64,000 bases of DNA from Mrakia gelida (GCA_024345305.1 BRON01000019.1:781041-845040); one strand, 5' to 3'; counted from the first letter of the stretch, positions 50,229 through 62,784 are shown. A program made the numbers and translations. Notes: generated from the letters alone by a model not told the origin.

Positions 50229-51275
50229 TCTATTCCTTTGCAGCAAGATTGTGATCCAGTACAGAGACTCAGCCCCGTTTCCAAAATCCGCCCTCTCTCC
50301 TCCTCTCTTCTCTCCTTCTTTTCCCAAACCGGCGAGTTTTGACGTCGCGTCTCTGCTCGCTCCCCTAGGATCTGACTCTCGTGAGGATACCGACCTCTCA
50401 GTAGATAACAAGGCCAGACAGCCCAACCTAACTCCTTTTCAAAAGTGGCGAGAGAGGACTTTCCAAAACTGGCGAAACCGGGTCACCTCCTCCGCTTTCC
50501 AAAACTGGCAAGTTTCGGCGCGTCCTCTCGTTTCCCATCCTTGATGGTTCGGCGCTTTAGTTCGTCACAGTAACAGCTCATTCCAACGAGAGCACTTACA
50601 GACACAGTCGGAGAGGATCGGGTGACCCCTTTCCAAAAGTGGCGACTTTGTTGTCCTTGCATTCTTTCCAACACCGGCGAGACAAGGAAGGACAGGGACG
50701 CACTATCCCCCATGTTCATTTGACACCCTTGTATATCCTTTTCGACCCTATACAGACTCGAAAAGAGTGTTGAAAAGGATGGGGAGAGAACAGGCCAATC
50801 TCCTCGCTCTTTCCAGAACTGGCGAATGGAGCGAAACAAACGGTTCAACCTGGAATGCTGACGTCTGTCTTGAAGTCAACTTACAGACGCGGAGCATCAC
50901 TACCATTCCCTAACCCGAAAACGGTGAGCTTTCCAAAAACGGCGAGTCAGCCCTGAGCCCAAACAAATGCAGAGCTCGTTCAACGCGTCCTTCCCTGCTC
51001 GTTCTATCTTCCCGGCCACTGATCCGCTCCGAACCGCTAAAGAAGACATCCTGAGTTACTCTGAAGAGTTGTCGCTCTTCGTCTCCTTCCAAAACTGGCC
51101 GGATCTGCTTCTTTCCAAAACTGGCGCGCTCCCAATGCAGAACAGTCCAGTCACCACGTCGGCTTTGTCTCTCCACTTGATATGCTGCCATGTTTGACCT
51201 TCCGGGATAAGGGAAGCGAATCTTCAGCCCAAACTCTCCCTTTCCAGAAGTGGCGACTTTCCAAACCTGGCGAGT
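49758..51275 (+). repeat. Dispersed array of a 19-nt motif, consensus CTTTCCAAAACTGGCGAGT
   Basis: At least fifteen variants, all on the plus strand, start near 49758, 49777, 49913, 50319, 50434, 50459, 50495, 50629, 50664, 50809, 50929, 51085, 51111, 51240 and 51257. The TTTCC and GGCGA ends are best kept. Spacing is irregular (about 17 to 250 bp). The intervening DNA is not repeated in step, so this is not a simple tandem repeat. Frames through it would read FQNWRV-like strings, but they are interrupted. Confidence 0.8.
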
Positions 51276-53270
51276 CGTCCCAAAACTGCTCGACGGTCTG
51301 ACACTTCCTTCTTTCGCCGCTGCGAGTCCTCCCGACCACGACCTCCCACTCGCTCTGAAGGGTCTACATACGACCTATTGCCCCAGATCCTGACACTCTT
51401 GGAGCTCGGACAGCACAAGACTATTGCAGGGCCAAGGGCGAATGAATAATCAACTGCAACGAAAGTAAGCCAGCGCGAGCGAAAGGCCTAAGTTCGAGCG
51501 TTGTGATGTTCGGTCGTTGGACATTGAAGTTTCAAGGAAGGAAGTCTTTCGCGCGTTCGTTTTACCCGGTTGGATCAAGTATACTTGGATTAAGAGACTT
51601 GCAAAAAATTGCGCTCAGCGGAGGAGGGCGAGAAGGCAAGGGAATCGATGGGAGAGGAGGTGGGGAGCGAAACGGGAGGAATCGAGGGTTGAGCACAAAA
51701 GTGTTCGTTCGTTCTTTCTCTGTGGAACGCGCCAAAGTCTTCACTCGGGACAACTTTCAGATGATGAGATATATAGTAGCATCAAACTCTACCCGGTCGT
51801 TTTGCTTACCACGCTCAACGGGAAGGCAAGATCTGCTCGATCTGCTTTGAGCGGATTCGGAGCACTTTGTGAGATCTATACGTCCCAGCTCCTCTACGGC
51901 CAATCTGCGCGCCAATCGATCAAGCGACCCCGACATAGTATAGATCCATCTTCGATTCAGTTCTATCGACTTGTATACGAGTTCAGATTTGAGAAAGAAA
52001 GTTGGTGTGCACGTTGAGCTCGTTCTGAGCACCTTGAGTTCGTTTCTGCTCTCTCTTCTTTGTTCGTGCAGGACCGTACGCAGGAAATGTTTCAGATGAT
52101 GAGATCTATAGTCCTACGCGTCTGACGGGCTTAGATTTGCTTGTGCCCCCAGGAAGGATGAAACATCTGCGAAACGAGCGTTTAGACTGAGAGGAGCCTG
52201 GTCGGAGATCTACACACACCGGTTCCGCTGAGGCCCATCGCAGGCGTCTCCTCTATACTCTTATCTTCACCCCAACTTATTCGCGATGTATACTACCTCC
52301 CACCAAGCTCCCCAGCTCGACCTCTCTCCTGTCCCTTACCTCTTGCCTCGCTCCTCTTCTCTCTTCCTCCTCATCCTCCCACTCCCAACTTCCACCCAGT
52401 CAACACGCACACACCCCAGGTCTTTTACGATATATAGAACCTTCCTTCGAAACAGATCCACTCAAACGCACCCCTCTTGTTCCATCGCGCTGTCTCGAGC
52501 TTTGGCCCGCCCGCCCTCCATTCGAGCGTTGTGATTTCTGGTTCCGACCCATTCCTCCTCTTCCCTCCTCCTTCGTTTTTCTCCGTTTCTCCGAGCTGGG
52601 TCTCTCTTCCCTTTCAGGCGTTGCTTCAGTTGGGTGGTGAGGGTCTGGGAAGTAGCTTTGTTTGGGGGATTGGCGAAGAGCAAAGAAGGAGAGAATGAAG
52701 AAAGAACCCAAAAGAAGAGACAAGGATCAAGGGGAGGAGCGTTAGAGGAAAGAGGTTGTTCAGCTCGGTCGGCTCGGTCAATGATTCTACACTTATCTGG
52801 CTGGACGCGACAGTCACTCGGTCCATAGCAGCAGCACACCTTCATTCGCTCCATCCCAATCAATGCATACAGCTCCCACGCTCGTTTTGTCCTCCTGCGC
52901 CTTTCCTTCCTTCCCCCAACCAACCCCTTTTGGCTCCCTCCCTCCCCTCCCAGACACCCCCCGATCCAAACCTTCCCAGTCCCAATCCCACTCTCATACA
53001 GAAAGACACATATCTACAGCCGCCTTCGCCCTCCTCCTTTCATTTTGGTTGGAGAACCACGCGAGACGACTGAACCCACCATCGGGTCAAGGCACCTGTC
53101 GATACGGGTGGGGTTTTCTTGCTCGTCTCTCTCGCCTCTCCAACCTCTCCCTCCCGGCACTCTCCTTCTTTTGCCTCCCCCTGCCTGCTGTCTTCTCTCT
53201 CCCGACCCTATCTCAGCTCAGCCCAGTCCAACCTAACCAGAGCTTTGTCCGCAAACCTAACGGTATGCGT
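51276..53270. other. Gene-poor stretch with scattered short repeats
   Basis: No credible gene. A 23-nt sequence beginning TTTCAGATGATGAGAT occurs at 51755-51777 and again, with one or two changes, at 52090-52112. The remainder is C/T-rich with low-complexity frames. Confidence 0.45.
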
Positions 53271-53364
53271 GCCGTTCCAACGCGTTGGAACGGCCCTTTC
53301 CGTATCCCCAGGGATACGGATCCGTATCCCTCGAGCGTTCCAACAGGCTTGCCGAGGGATACGG
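53271..53364. repeat. Nested palindrome cluster
   Basis: 53271-53294 is a perfect 24-bp palindrome centred on AACGCGTT. 53311-53330 is a perfect 20-bp palindrome (GGGATACGGATCCGTATCCC). The arm CCGTATCCC also occurs at 53300-53308 and, inverted, at 53356-53364; CGTTCCAAC recurs at 53336-53344. In under 100 bp two arm sequences therefore appear in alternating orientation. Confidence 0.85.
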
Positions 53365-53652
53365 ACTTTGCGTCGCTTCGTTCTCACTTCCCTCTCCACC
53401 GAATTGCAAACAGGAAGAATGACCTGCGAGATCTACCTATGAAGCACAATGTATCAGAAGCACGGCTCCGTACGAGAAGATCTGCATCGTCGACAGCTAT
53501 TCTCCCGAGAGGTACCTCAAAACGAAGGAGAGGGCGAGCTCGAGCTGACTTCCGCGAGTTCTTTTCGGAGGAGCTCCATCCTCTCTCTTTTAGCTGCACT
53601 GTATATTCAAGGCCGAGTTCCTGCTATGCGAAGAGCTAGGGCCGTTGATCAG

Positions 53653-53926
53653 TAGCTCTAGTATGTCCCGTAAAAAGGGCTTAGCTTTAGAGTGAAGATT
53701 TGCCGACGTCTCGAGGTTGAAAGGTATGAGCTCAAGCTCACCTCTGAGCTCCTTCTCCTCTCGCCCATGGAGCTGTGAGCCTTCTTAGCAGGAAAACCTG
53801 CTCGCTCGAAGGGGGATCGTGTTCTCTAACCCTACTTCTCAGATTTGGATTTACTGCAACGACCCCCTCACAGCAGCGACGAACCTGCCGATGGAAGAAG
53901 GAGCGTTCCGTTCGTTCAAGCTCAAC
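53653..53926 (+). repeat. Diverged direct repeat left of the helicase gene
   Basis: It starts TAGCTCTAGTATGTCCC and ends near TTCGTTCAAGCTCAA. It matches 61676-61960 in order along its length, with the first 110 bp most alike (including GAAGATTTGCCGACGTCTCG and GGTTGAAAGGTATGAGCTCA). The pair brackets the helicase gene in the same orientation, about 8 kb apart. Confidence 0.85.
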
Positions 53927-54380
53927 ATCGACCTCCTCCCTTCTCTCCCTGCTCTCTCGCTTACCTCCTACAACAGCAGCTGCACTCTTCCTGGACCTCC
54001 TGCCTCTTTGATACTCTAGGATCGACCTGGGCGATGGGAGGGTGGTTTCATAAATTGGTGGATCTACAAAGCTGTGGACCGAAGGGGGCGAGCTCCAAGT
54101 CAATCGCGTGTCTTTGAGGAGAAGTCGCGGAACTGCTCTCTCCCCCAACCACATCGACATCGACCTCTTCCCTTGACACCTTCCTTTCCATTTCCCACTT
54201 CCCCTACCACCAACTTGTCAGATCCTACGAGGGACTAGCCTCCCTCCCCAGGACCCACTGGAGCAGTGCTTGAACGGCAGACTTGGTGAGCTCCCTCACC
54301 TTATCGCTCCCTTATCGCTTCCCTTTCCTTAACCCCTCCTCCTCTCGCAAAGGAAGGAGAGTCCTTTCTCTCGAGCTTCT
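53927..54380 (+). promoter_or_regulatory. Upstream region of the helicase gene
   Basis: 454 bp between the left direct repeat and the proposed ATG at 54381. No separate gene is seen. An additional 5' exon of the helicase gene cannot be excluded. Confidence 0.35.
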
Positions 54381-57300
54381 ATGTTGGGAGTGTATCCTCT
54401 GGGGTGTATAGAACCCACTGAGAACGTGGATGTATGCTGGGAAGGTCTCTCGTTGGAAGGAAGGAGGGAGGAGCTCGCTCGCTTGCTCATGACTCGGTCT
54501 TCCCCTCCTCCTTCCCTTCCCTCCTCCACGAGTGAGCTCGATGCTGACCCTCTTTCCTCCCCTTCCCTCTCTACCAGGAACTTCTCCCCCACTCCTCCTC
54601 TACTTCTATCCATCCAACAGACCCGATCTACTGTCAGAACCCTCTCGAGCTTCCTTCGAAAGCGACCTCAGCCAAACCTCCTTCCCCTTTGGAACCGTCG
54701 CTGAACGAGCGCTCGAGAGACCTTCTCGTAGGATTCAAGTGAGTCTTTCGCTTTCTGCTATGGAGGTGGGGGTAGGGAAAGGTCGGATGAGGTGTGATCT
54801 GCCTTTGGAAGGGGAGGGAAGGGAGGGGGAACGAAGAAGGAAGGAGGAGTTGCGAGCCCGAGCTGACCATCGTCCTTCCCTTCACCTCACTCGCTCTTCC
54901 TCCTTCCCCTTGCACTCTCAGGTTCTTTCTTTGATCACGTATGCTCCTCTCGCCTACACCCATCCTCCCACACCATCCACGCACCACTTGGTTTTGTTCT
55001 GACTCTTGATTGGCCTTCTCTCGTTCGTGCTTGAGCAGATGAGCTTCCCGTGCCCGAGAGCTATCTGCCACGGCCTCTCACCTTTCTCCTCTCTCTCTAA
55101 GGTCACTCAGCACATCAAGGATCGGCACCAAACTGAAGTTCTCCTTGCTGGAGGTTTCCAAGGTGAGCTCCCTCTTTCTCCATACGTCTCGCTTCTCACT
55201 GAACGAAGCACGAAGCTCATCTCCTTCCCTCCCTCTCTCTTTCCTCCCTCCCTCTGTCCGAACCTCCCCGCTCAGTTCTTCGTGGAGACGATGGTTCTCT
55301 GACCTGCCCTCGACCTCACTCCAACCCCCACCGATGCTCCAAGCCCTTCGCCCTACACAAACACTGGAGGACGTGTACAGTCACCGAACCTCTCCATCCG
55401 CGCTTCCCTTCTCCTCTCGTTCACTCTCCCTCTCCCTCTCCCCAACCCGACGCTCCCCCTCCGCCAACACAGGATCAACAGGAGGAGGAGGAGAACGCTC
55501 ACCTAGGGGATACGGAAGGGTTTGGTTTTGGGATGGACGAGGGGGAGGGAGAGGGAGAGACCGAGCGAGGTGGTGGCGAGGGAGTTGGAGGGAGTGCGAG
55601 TGGGTCGAGCTCGAGTGGGACGAGGAAGGGGAAGGAACGCGAGGTTGTTGTTGAGAGTGAGGGTGTTGGTGGGGAGGATGGGAACCTTTCGGAAGATGGA
55701 GGAGTCGGTGCTGCATATGGGATGGATGGAGTCGAGGGCGAGGTCTCTTCGGACAATGGTGAGTCTCTCTAGGTCACTCTTGTTTGCTCTCTCGCTCGAG
55801 AGTATGGACCTGTGCTGATCTTTAAACCCTTCTTCCTTCCATCAGGCTCAACAGCATCGGTGCCAAGAGACGACGAAGCTGGGATTGGATGCTTCAGGAA
55901 ACTCGACGTGGAAGGACTTGTCGCGTTTTGGAAAGGAGAGAGCCTCGCTTGTTCGTCCTTCATCTCCTTCTCTCCAATCTCTTGCTTCCCGATCCTGATC
56001 TTCCTTTCTCTTTCTCTCTCTCTCTCAGCCACGACCAACCTCCACGCCGCTTCTCTAGCCATCAACATGAGGATCGGTCTCGTCGTTTCCACCCACGAGG
56101 ACCCGTACGGAGGAGGAGTCGCACCATCCGGACTCACCGCTCATCTACTCAAGTTCTGCCCTTCCCTCTCCTCCTCCCATCGAAAAACCCTCGTTCAAGA
56201 AGCAACCCATCTCCTCAATCTTGCACCTTCCCTCCACCACTCCATCTACGGTCCCCTCTCCGATCGGACACTCGCAAGCCAGCTGCTCCTCTCCAGACGG
56301 CCCACCTCGACCTTCCCTATGGTCGAGGGCATCGCCGTGAGGATGGGAGTAGGGTGTGGGAGCTGTGGTGTGGTCTGCAAGGATGGCGACTCCCTCCGAA
56401 GCCATCGTCACAAGAAGCACGGAGGAACGAACCTCGCTCCCACTCCCGCCTACTCCCAACGACTCTTCCCCGACGCTCACCTCCCCGCTTTCGCCGTTCC
56501 CCCTCCCTCCCACGGCTCCACCAACCTCTTTCCTCCTCCCCCTCCCAAGGTCCCACGATCGGATCCCTCCTCAGCATCAGCAGCCTTCCTTCTCGAGCAG
56601 CAGAACGAGATACTCTCCTCCCTTCCCACCCCCAGCGACAAGCTCGACAATTCCCTCTACCACCAACCAGTCTACCAGAACCCTCTCGGCTACGGCTCCT
56701 TCATCCAACCCTACCCTCTCGCCGTCCTCCGCTCAGCCATCTCCCCCGCCCACAACTACCGGTCCTCGGACAAGACTCGAATCGAGGACCGCGACCCTCT
56801 GCGAAACGTCTGGGTCCACGTTCAGGATCTCGCCTTAGGGGTTCGGAAGTACGGGACGAATCCGAGCGAGTTTGCTGTGGCGAGGAAGATCGGGATGGGG
56901 GACGGGTCGGTGCAGATCTCGGAGGACATGGTCGACGAAGAGCGAGGAGGGAAGGGACCGACAAGGATCTTCAAGCCGCGGCTCGCGGATTCGACCCTCA
57001 AACGATACAGCAGGGATTCAAGCTCGCTCATCCTCTTTGCCCTCAGGGTCACGCCAACGGTCTACCGAAACCCCATCCCCATCCCTCAGGGCGAGCTCGC
57101 ACCTCCTCCAATCATCTCCCCTCCTCCCTCCTCCTGCTCCTTCACCACCTCCATCGACCTTCCCTCCTTCCACACCACCGAGCGGATGGTACTCGCAGCC
57201 AACACCCTCCGTCAAGTCCTCCAGAGGGACGTCCTCACCCAGCCGAACGGGGTCGTCGGAGGAGAAGGGAGAGGAGGAGTCGAGGAGTCAAAGGAGGTTC

Positions 57301-60300
57301 AGGACGCCCTCCTCCAGTTCCTCCTTGCGATCTACTCCCCTCGATACTCATCCACTCCTCCTCGGGGCCAGATGGTCCTAGATCAGTTCCTAATCTGCCT
57401 TTCCCTTGCTGCTGGAGGAGGCTTTCGGGAGATCGGATCGTTCGGACCTCAGCTCGCGTCCTGCGAGTTCTTCGTTCGACTCGTCGTCTACCGCCTAGTG
57501 CTGGACGAGATTGGATGGGGAGAGGTTAGGGAGTTGGATGAAGCTGAGGCTGGAGCAGTGCTAGTGTCGAGAGGGTAAGTCGGTTGTCTTGATCGCTTTG
57601 GGGTTCGAAACGCGTCGCTCACCTCTCTCTTTCTTCTTTCTCAGTCTCGACTCGCCGCTCTTCGAACTCGTCACAGCTCACCCCAACGGAGCTCAAGTCA
57701 CACCCTTTGTCGTCCTTCGAGCTACTCGCTATCCCATCTCCCACGCCATCACCGCTGCTGGACCCGTCGTCTCCATCCAACCCCTCCACGACCCAGTCGA
57801 AGGCCACCTCCTCCCTCTCCTCTCCTACAACCGCTTCATCTCCCTCACCGCTATTGCCGACGCAGCCAAGGGAGCCATCGCATCAGCTACTTCCTCGATC
57901 AAGACCCTCACCTTCTCGGCGGACCTCTCAGCAGTTGGCCGAACGATGAAAGGAGTGACGGTCGGAGGAGTTGCGGGAGAGGTTGGGGGATCGATCTTCA
58001 CGGATCCATCGAACTGCATCAAGCTCGGGATACCTCGGAACCAACAGGCTCTCCTCCTCTCCCTCTCTCTCTCCAACTCCAAGCTCTGGATCTCAAACCC
58101 CTCGGATCCTCTCAAACCCCAGCTCAACCTTCCTCACGCCCGAGCCTTCCTTCACTCCCTCGCCGCCGCGAAGCTCAACGTCCTCGTCGCCATCCACCTC
58201 TCCTCCCCTGGAGGTCGAGCTTCGGAACTCGTTACTCAGCAGCTCACCCGAACGGTCGACCACGGTTCCTCTCTCTTCATCACCTCCAACCGACTCGCCA
58301 TTCGTACGGAGGTCAACAAGACAGGAACGAAGACCATCCATCGCTTCGTGTCTCCGACCCTCGTGCCTCTCGTCATCCAGCTCTTCGGAGTCGTACAACC
58401 CTTCGCTCTCTACCTTCTCTCCCTCCTCCACTCTCTCAGCCCTCTGGACAACAACCTCGCCGTTCAGACCACCTTCAGGACGTTCCTTTGGACAGACGGT
58501 GTCGGGAAGCAGATCGTCGCCGCCGACCTCCGATCCCACCTCAAGCTCGCCTTCGTCTTGTCAGGCTCCTCGTCGGGAGTCGGGCTCCAAACGGTTCGAC
58601 ACGCCGAAGTCTTCATCAGTCGGATCATCCTCCCTCTCCTCGGATCAGACGCCAACGGACTCCTCGTCGCTCTGGAGACTCAGTCGAGCCAACGAGGCCA
58701 CTCGCTCAAGACGGACGAGGCCGCTTACGGAAACACCGACTCCAGTGGTGGGATTCGGGACTTGGCTGCTTTTGGAGACGCGACGAATGCGATGAGGGTC
58801 GTGAGCCTGTATCAACTCGCGTTGGGAGTGGATCCTGTGAGTCTTCGCCTCCATGTTCGTTCTCTCGATCTTCACGCGACCCCTCGTTCTGACCAACCCT
58901 CCTCTTCCCCTCCGCTACGCAGGTTCTCAAGATCGATCGCTTGCCCGACAGGCTGGATCTGTTTCTTGGGCGTAGCTCTCATCCGTCGGTGAGTCCTTCC
59001 TCCGTTCTCTCTTCTGGCGACGTCCCTCGCCTGACTGACGCGTCTCTCTTCCTCTCCTTCTCTTCAGCTCTCCTCCAAGCGTCCCTCCTCCTCTTCTCTC
59101 TCTTCCTCCCAACCTCTCTTCAAACGTCCCACACCAGCACCACCCTCCCCTCCTCCAGTCTCAGGGTACGACGACGAAGGATCCGAGCCGATGGAGCTAA
59201 GTCGAGACGACGCGTCAGGAGGAGGAGACAGCGCGAGAGACCCAGTCTTGGAGGAGGAGAGGAGTTCGATTCTTTCATCAAGTGCGGTGGAAGTATCCTC
59301 AAGAAGCCGGACTCCTCTCGATCTCCAAGCTCTCACGGACGGTGTCGACTTCGACGACGACATGGACGACTTCGACGGATCCAGTCCCCCTCCTCCTCCT
59401 CCTCCGCCTCCTCGCGTTCATCCCGAACCCTCCCCTCTCCTCGTTCCTCCTCCCTACTCCCAAGCGGACGTCATCACCAGCCTTCTTCGGGAGTGGACCG
59501 GCAACCCATCAGCGGAGCTTTACCAAAACCAGCTCGAAGCTGCTGCCAAGATCATCCGCGGAGGAACCGATTACCTTCTCAGCAGCCCCGTTGGGTCGGG
59601 CAAGACCTTCCTCTCCCTCCTTCGAGCTCTCCTCGACCGCAGTCACCCTACTGGTCGTCTCGTCGTCTTCATAACACCCTTCCGCTCCATCCTCGCTACG
59701 CTTCACGCTCGATGTCGGAACAGCAGTCTCGACGTCCACACCCACCCCTTCCCTCCCGAAACCCCTCTCGTCAGCCTCCGAGGTGTCCTCCTCATCTCGA
59801 TCGAGCAGCTAGGCAACAAGCAGCTTCGAGAGGACCTCGCTTCCCTCGGCACCATAGGGAAGGTCCTCCAGTTCGTCGGGGATGAGGCTCACACCTGGGC
59901 GACTCAGTCGGATTGGAGGCCGTCGATGGGCTACGTCTCCCTCGCTCGACTCGCGCGAGCTCCCTTCCTCCTTCTCTCCGGCAGCTGGACTGAGGGAGCA
60001 CGGAGACACGCCGGAACACTCCTTCACTCAACCCTCACCGAGCTCAACTTCCCTCTTCGTCGTCCTGGAGTCACGTTCCACGTTGTGAAGCTGGACTCCA
60101 GCGACGACGTCTTCAAGACGATGATGGATACTTTCGGGAACGGTCACCTCTCTGCTCCTAGAGCTCCAGTCATCATCTTTGGATTCACCAAGAAGGAGCT
60201 GGACGCGCTACGAGGAAGGCTGGTTGAGGAGGCGGAGAGGAAGGGTGTCGAGGTGAGGACGGAGGTCTACTACGCGGTGACGGGTGTGGAGGAGACAAGG

Positions 60301-61564
60301 AAGATGGATGGAACGAGCAGGGATTGGGAAGCCGGAACGATCGACTACCTGTTCTGCACAACAGCGGGGATTCAAGCTCTGGACTGTCCGGTGAGTCAAA
60401 CACAACCCCCCTTGCGTCGCGTCGGGTCAGGACGAGAACAACAACCGAACTCTCTTCCTTCCTCTTCCAGCAATGCAACCTCGTCATCTTCCTTCCTCAC
60501 CCAAAAGGATGGACAGTCTCCGAGCGCGTTCAGGGAGGAGGTCGAGGTCGAGACTGGGAGACCGTCGTCTGGGACTTCCAACGGAAGAAGTCGCCGCTTT
60601 TCTTTTTTGTCGACCACCCAAACGGGTTCGACCCTCGCTTCCGCTCTCCAAACAGCTGCATTGCCAAAGCACTGGAGGAGCAGCTCAACGATTTCTCGTC
60701 GGGAGACTGTGGGCTCTGTACGGAATGTCGTCGTCGTCGCGTTGCCCCTCCTCAATCTCCCTCCCTCCCCTCCCACCGAACCACCAACCTCCTCCCCTCA
60801 GCCATCTCTCCTCCCCTCATCAGCTCTCTCTTCCCTACCATCCCTCACTCCTCCGAGATCCCCGAAGCCTACCTCCAATCCCGTCAGCTCCATACTCAAG
60901 CAAACATCCTCCACGACGAACTTGCCCATCTCCTCCGAACCCTCGACTCCCTCTGCTCGTCGTGCATCCTCCTTCACCCAACCACTCAACTCTCTCCCAA
61001 CGCCACCTCACTCCACAAGTACGGATGCCCCAGCAAGAAGAAAGAGTACGTTTTCGATTCTGTTTGCCTCTCCTTCTTGACCGCGACGCGTTCTGACGTC
61101 GCTTTCTTCTCTTCTCTCGCAGGTGCTCGTACTGTACTGGCTGCAACTGGAGGAGTCCCGAGACATGCGCAGTCCTTACCGCCCAACGCTCTTCCTACTC
61201 CAACTGCTGTTTCGGATGCCTCTTCCCTATCTCGCTGCACGACGAGGCGGCGGAGGGTGGGATGGGAGGGGGGTGTCCGTTCAGAGCTGCGAAGATGGTT
61301 GTTCCTCTTTGCATGCAGCTGTTCCGGGATCGGAGTTGGAGGGAGAGGGCTATCGAGGAGGGGAGGATTGGATCAGACTGGGGGTGGGTGTCTGACGGAG
61401 AAGGGATACTGCTGGGGACGAGGGAATATTACAAGTGGAAGATCACGAAGGAGAAGGACGTGGAGTTCTCGTTCTGGCTAGGTTTGCTCTCCCCTACACT
61501 TCCTTTCACCAACGCTGCTCTTCTCCTCCTCTGGTTCTACAAGACTGTCTCTCGCCCTACGTAG
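54381..61564 (+). CDS. Giant C2H2 / recombinase-like / RecQ-like DEAH helicase (telomere-linked-helicase type)
   Basis: Twelve exons (54381-54531, 54578-54738, 54922-54990, 55039-55162, 55276-55758, 55846-55950, 56029-57574, 57645-58836, 58923-58988, 59068-60390, 60471-61045, 61123-61564) join in phase to about 2,078 residues. N-terminal C2H2-like fingers: FPCPRAICHGLSPF with QHIKDRHQ (about 131-158) and CGSCGVVCKDGDSLRSHRHK (about 475). About residues 880-1280 form a helical domain with VGLQTVRHAEVF and RGHSLKTDEAAYG, resembling the RH ... GH ... T ... Y end of tyrosine recombinases. An acidic/proline linker follows. The helicase core has SPVGSGKTF (Walker A, about 1474), GDEAH (about 1570), LLSGSWTEG, YLFCTTAGIQALDCP and ERVQGGGRGRDW (motif VI). 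The tail is Cys-rich (CGLCTEC, CSYCTGC, NCCFGC). Such RecQ-like genes sit at fungal chromosome ends. The frame is intact; the 54991-55038 intron has a weak GTTTTG donor. Confidence 0.82.
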
Positions 61565-61675
61565 TAACTCGTGTCCTCCTCTTTCTGTACTGGTTTGAAT
61601 CTTGTTGCGCTCCGCTTTCGTTTCTTCTCCGGTTCTATTTGATGTCTCTTGTCTGAAGTTGGAGTCGTTGGTACA

Positions 61676-61960
61676 TAGCTCTAGTATGTCCCCTAAAGAG
61701 GGCTTAGCTCTAGAGTGAAGATTTGCCGACGTCTCGAGGTTGAAAGGTATGAGCTCAAGCTCACCTCCCAGCTCCTCCTCCTTTTTCCTATGCGAGTCTG
61801 AGCCTCGTGGTAAGAAAATTTGCTCGCTCGAAGGAGGAACGTGTTATCTATACCCGGCCTCCTGACTAATCTGTTTTCAGATTTCGAGTTACTGCTAGAG
61901 TCGTTGCGCAGCGGCAGCGAACCTGTCGATGGAAGGGCCCTCTCGTTCGTTCAAGCTCAA
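61676..61960 (+). repeat. Diverged direct repeat right of the helicase gene
   Basis: Partner of 53653-53926, same orientation, starting about 110 bp after the helicase stop codon. It contains small indels relative to the left copy. Confidence 0.85.
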
Positions 61961-62784
61961 CCCCCATCTTCCCTTGCCCCTCGCTCTATACATGCGCTTC
62001 ACCCTTGCCCCTCCTTCTCCATTATGAGTCTATGGTAGTATAGGACCAACCCTATCCACTTTTTATCTTTCGCCAGGGCTGGATGCAGGAGAAAATCAGC
62101 TCGATCAATGTGAGCTCCACCTCCACCTCCTCCCCTTCCTTCCCTCCATCTTCTCTCCTTCCGTTCACCTCACCTCTTGCTCGGATCGCAATGGGACTTC
62201 GGGGGTATAGTAGGGCAGCTAGGGTGCCTAGGTGGAAGGTCTCAGATTTCGAGGGATGTATACGGTTGAGGCTCCTCGCTCATGCAGTCTTGTTGAGCTT
62301 GACTCTCCTTCCTCCCATGCATCCGATGCTGCTGAGACTCTCGTACTCACTCTATCTTCTCATTCTTTCTTTCCTACCACTCTAGTATACCTCCTCTTCC
62401 ATCGCGAAACACTCCCACTACCCCTCTTGCTCCACCTCTCCCTCCCTCGACCTCCCCACTCCATGCGCTGGCAGCTCGACCCTTCTCCTTCCTTTCCTGT
62501 GTCGAGTCTGTCGAGGCGAGTTCTCGCTCCTTTTCCTCGATTCTGGTGGATAAATCGGGGTTATATGAAGTGGGGCCATGGTCCGGGAAGTAGAGGGATG
62601 CCTTAGGAGTGTTGGAAGGTCTCTCTCGCTCGTCGAGTGAGCTCTCGTTGAGCTCTCGTTGAGCTCACCTCTCCTCCCCTTCCCTGCATCTCGACCTTGC
62701 CTCCCTTCGACGTTCGTCAGTTCTTCCGTGGCATTGCTATTTGACCTACCGATGACCTCGTATCGCTTCGCTGACTCTCTGGGT
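61961..62784. other. Gene-poor DNA before the satellite
   Basis: 824 bp with no credible gene. Short stuttered GAGCTCTCGTTGAGCTCTCG-type repetition occurs near 62640-62670. A TGTTGGAAGG string at 62610-62619 matches only the first ten bases of the copia LTR. Confidence 0.4.

Noticed and set aside
52863..53639. 258-codon frame in the gene-poor region
   Set aside because: It is low complexity and runs straight through the nested palindromes, whose repeated arms create the apparent peptide repetition.
55889..57529. 546-codon alternative frame within the helicase gene
   Set aside because: Arg/Pro/Ser-rich shadow of the real frame, which carries the zinc-finger motifs and consistent splice phases.
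62610..62619. TGTTGGAAGG string resembling the start of the copia LTR
   Set aside because: Only ten bases match; the following sequence shows no LTR similarity, so a solo LTR is not supported.
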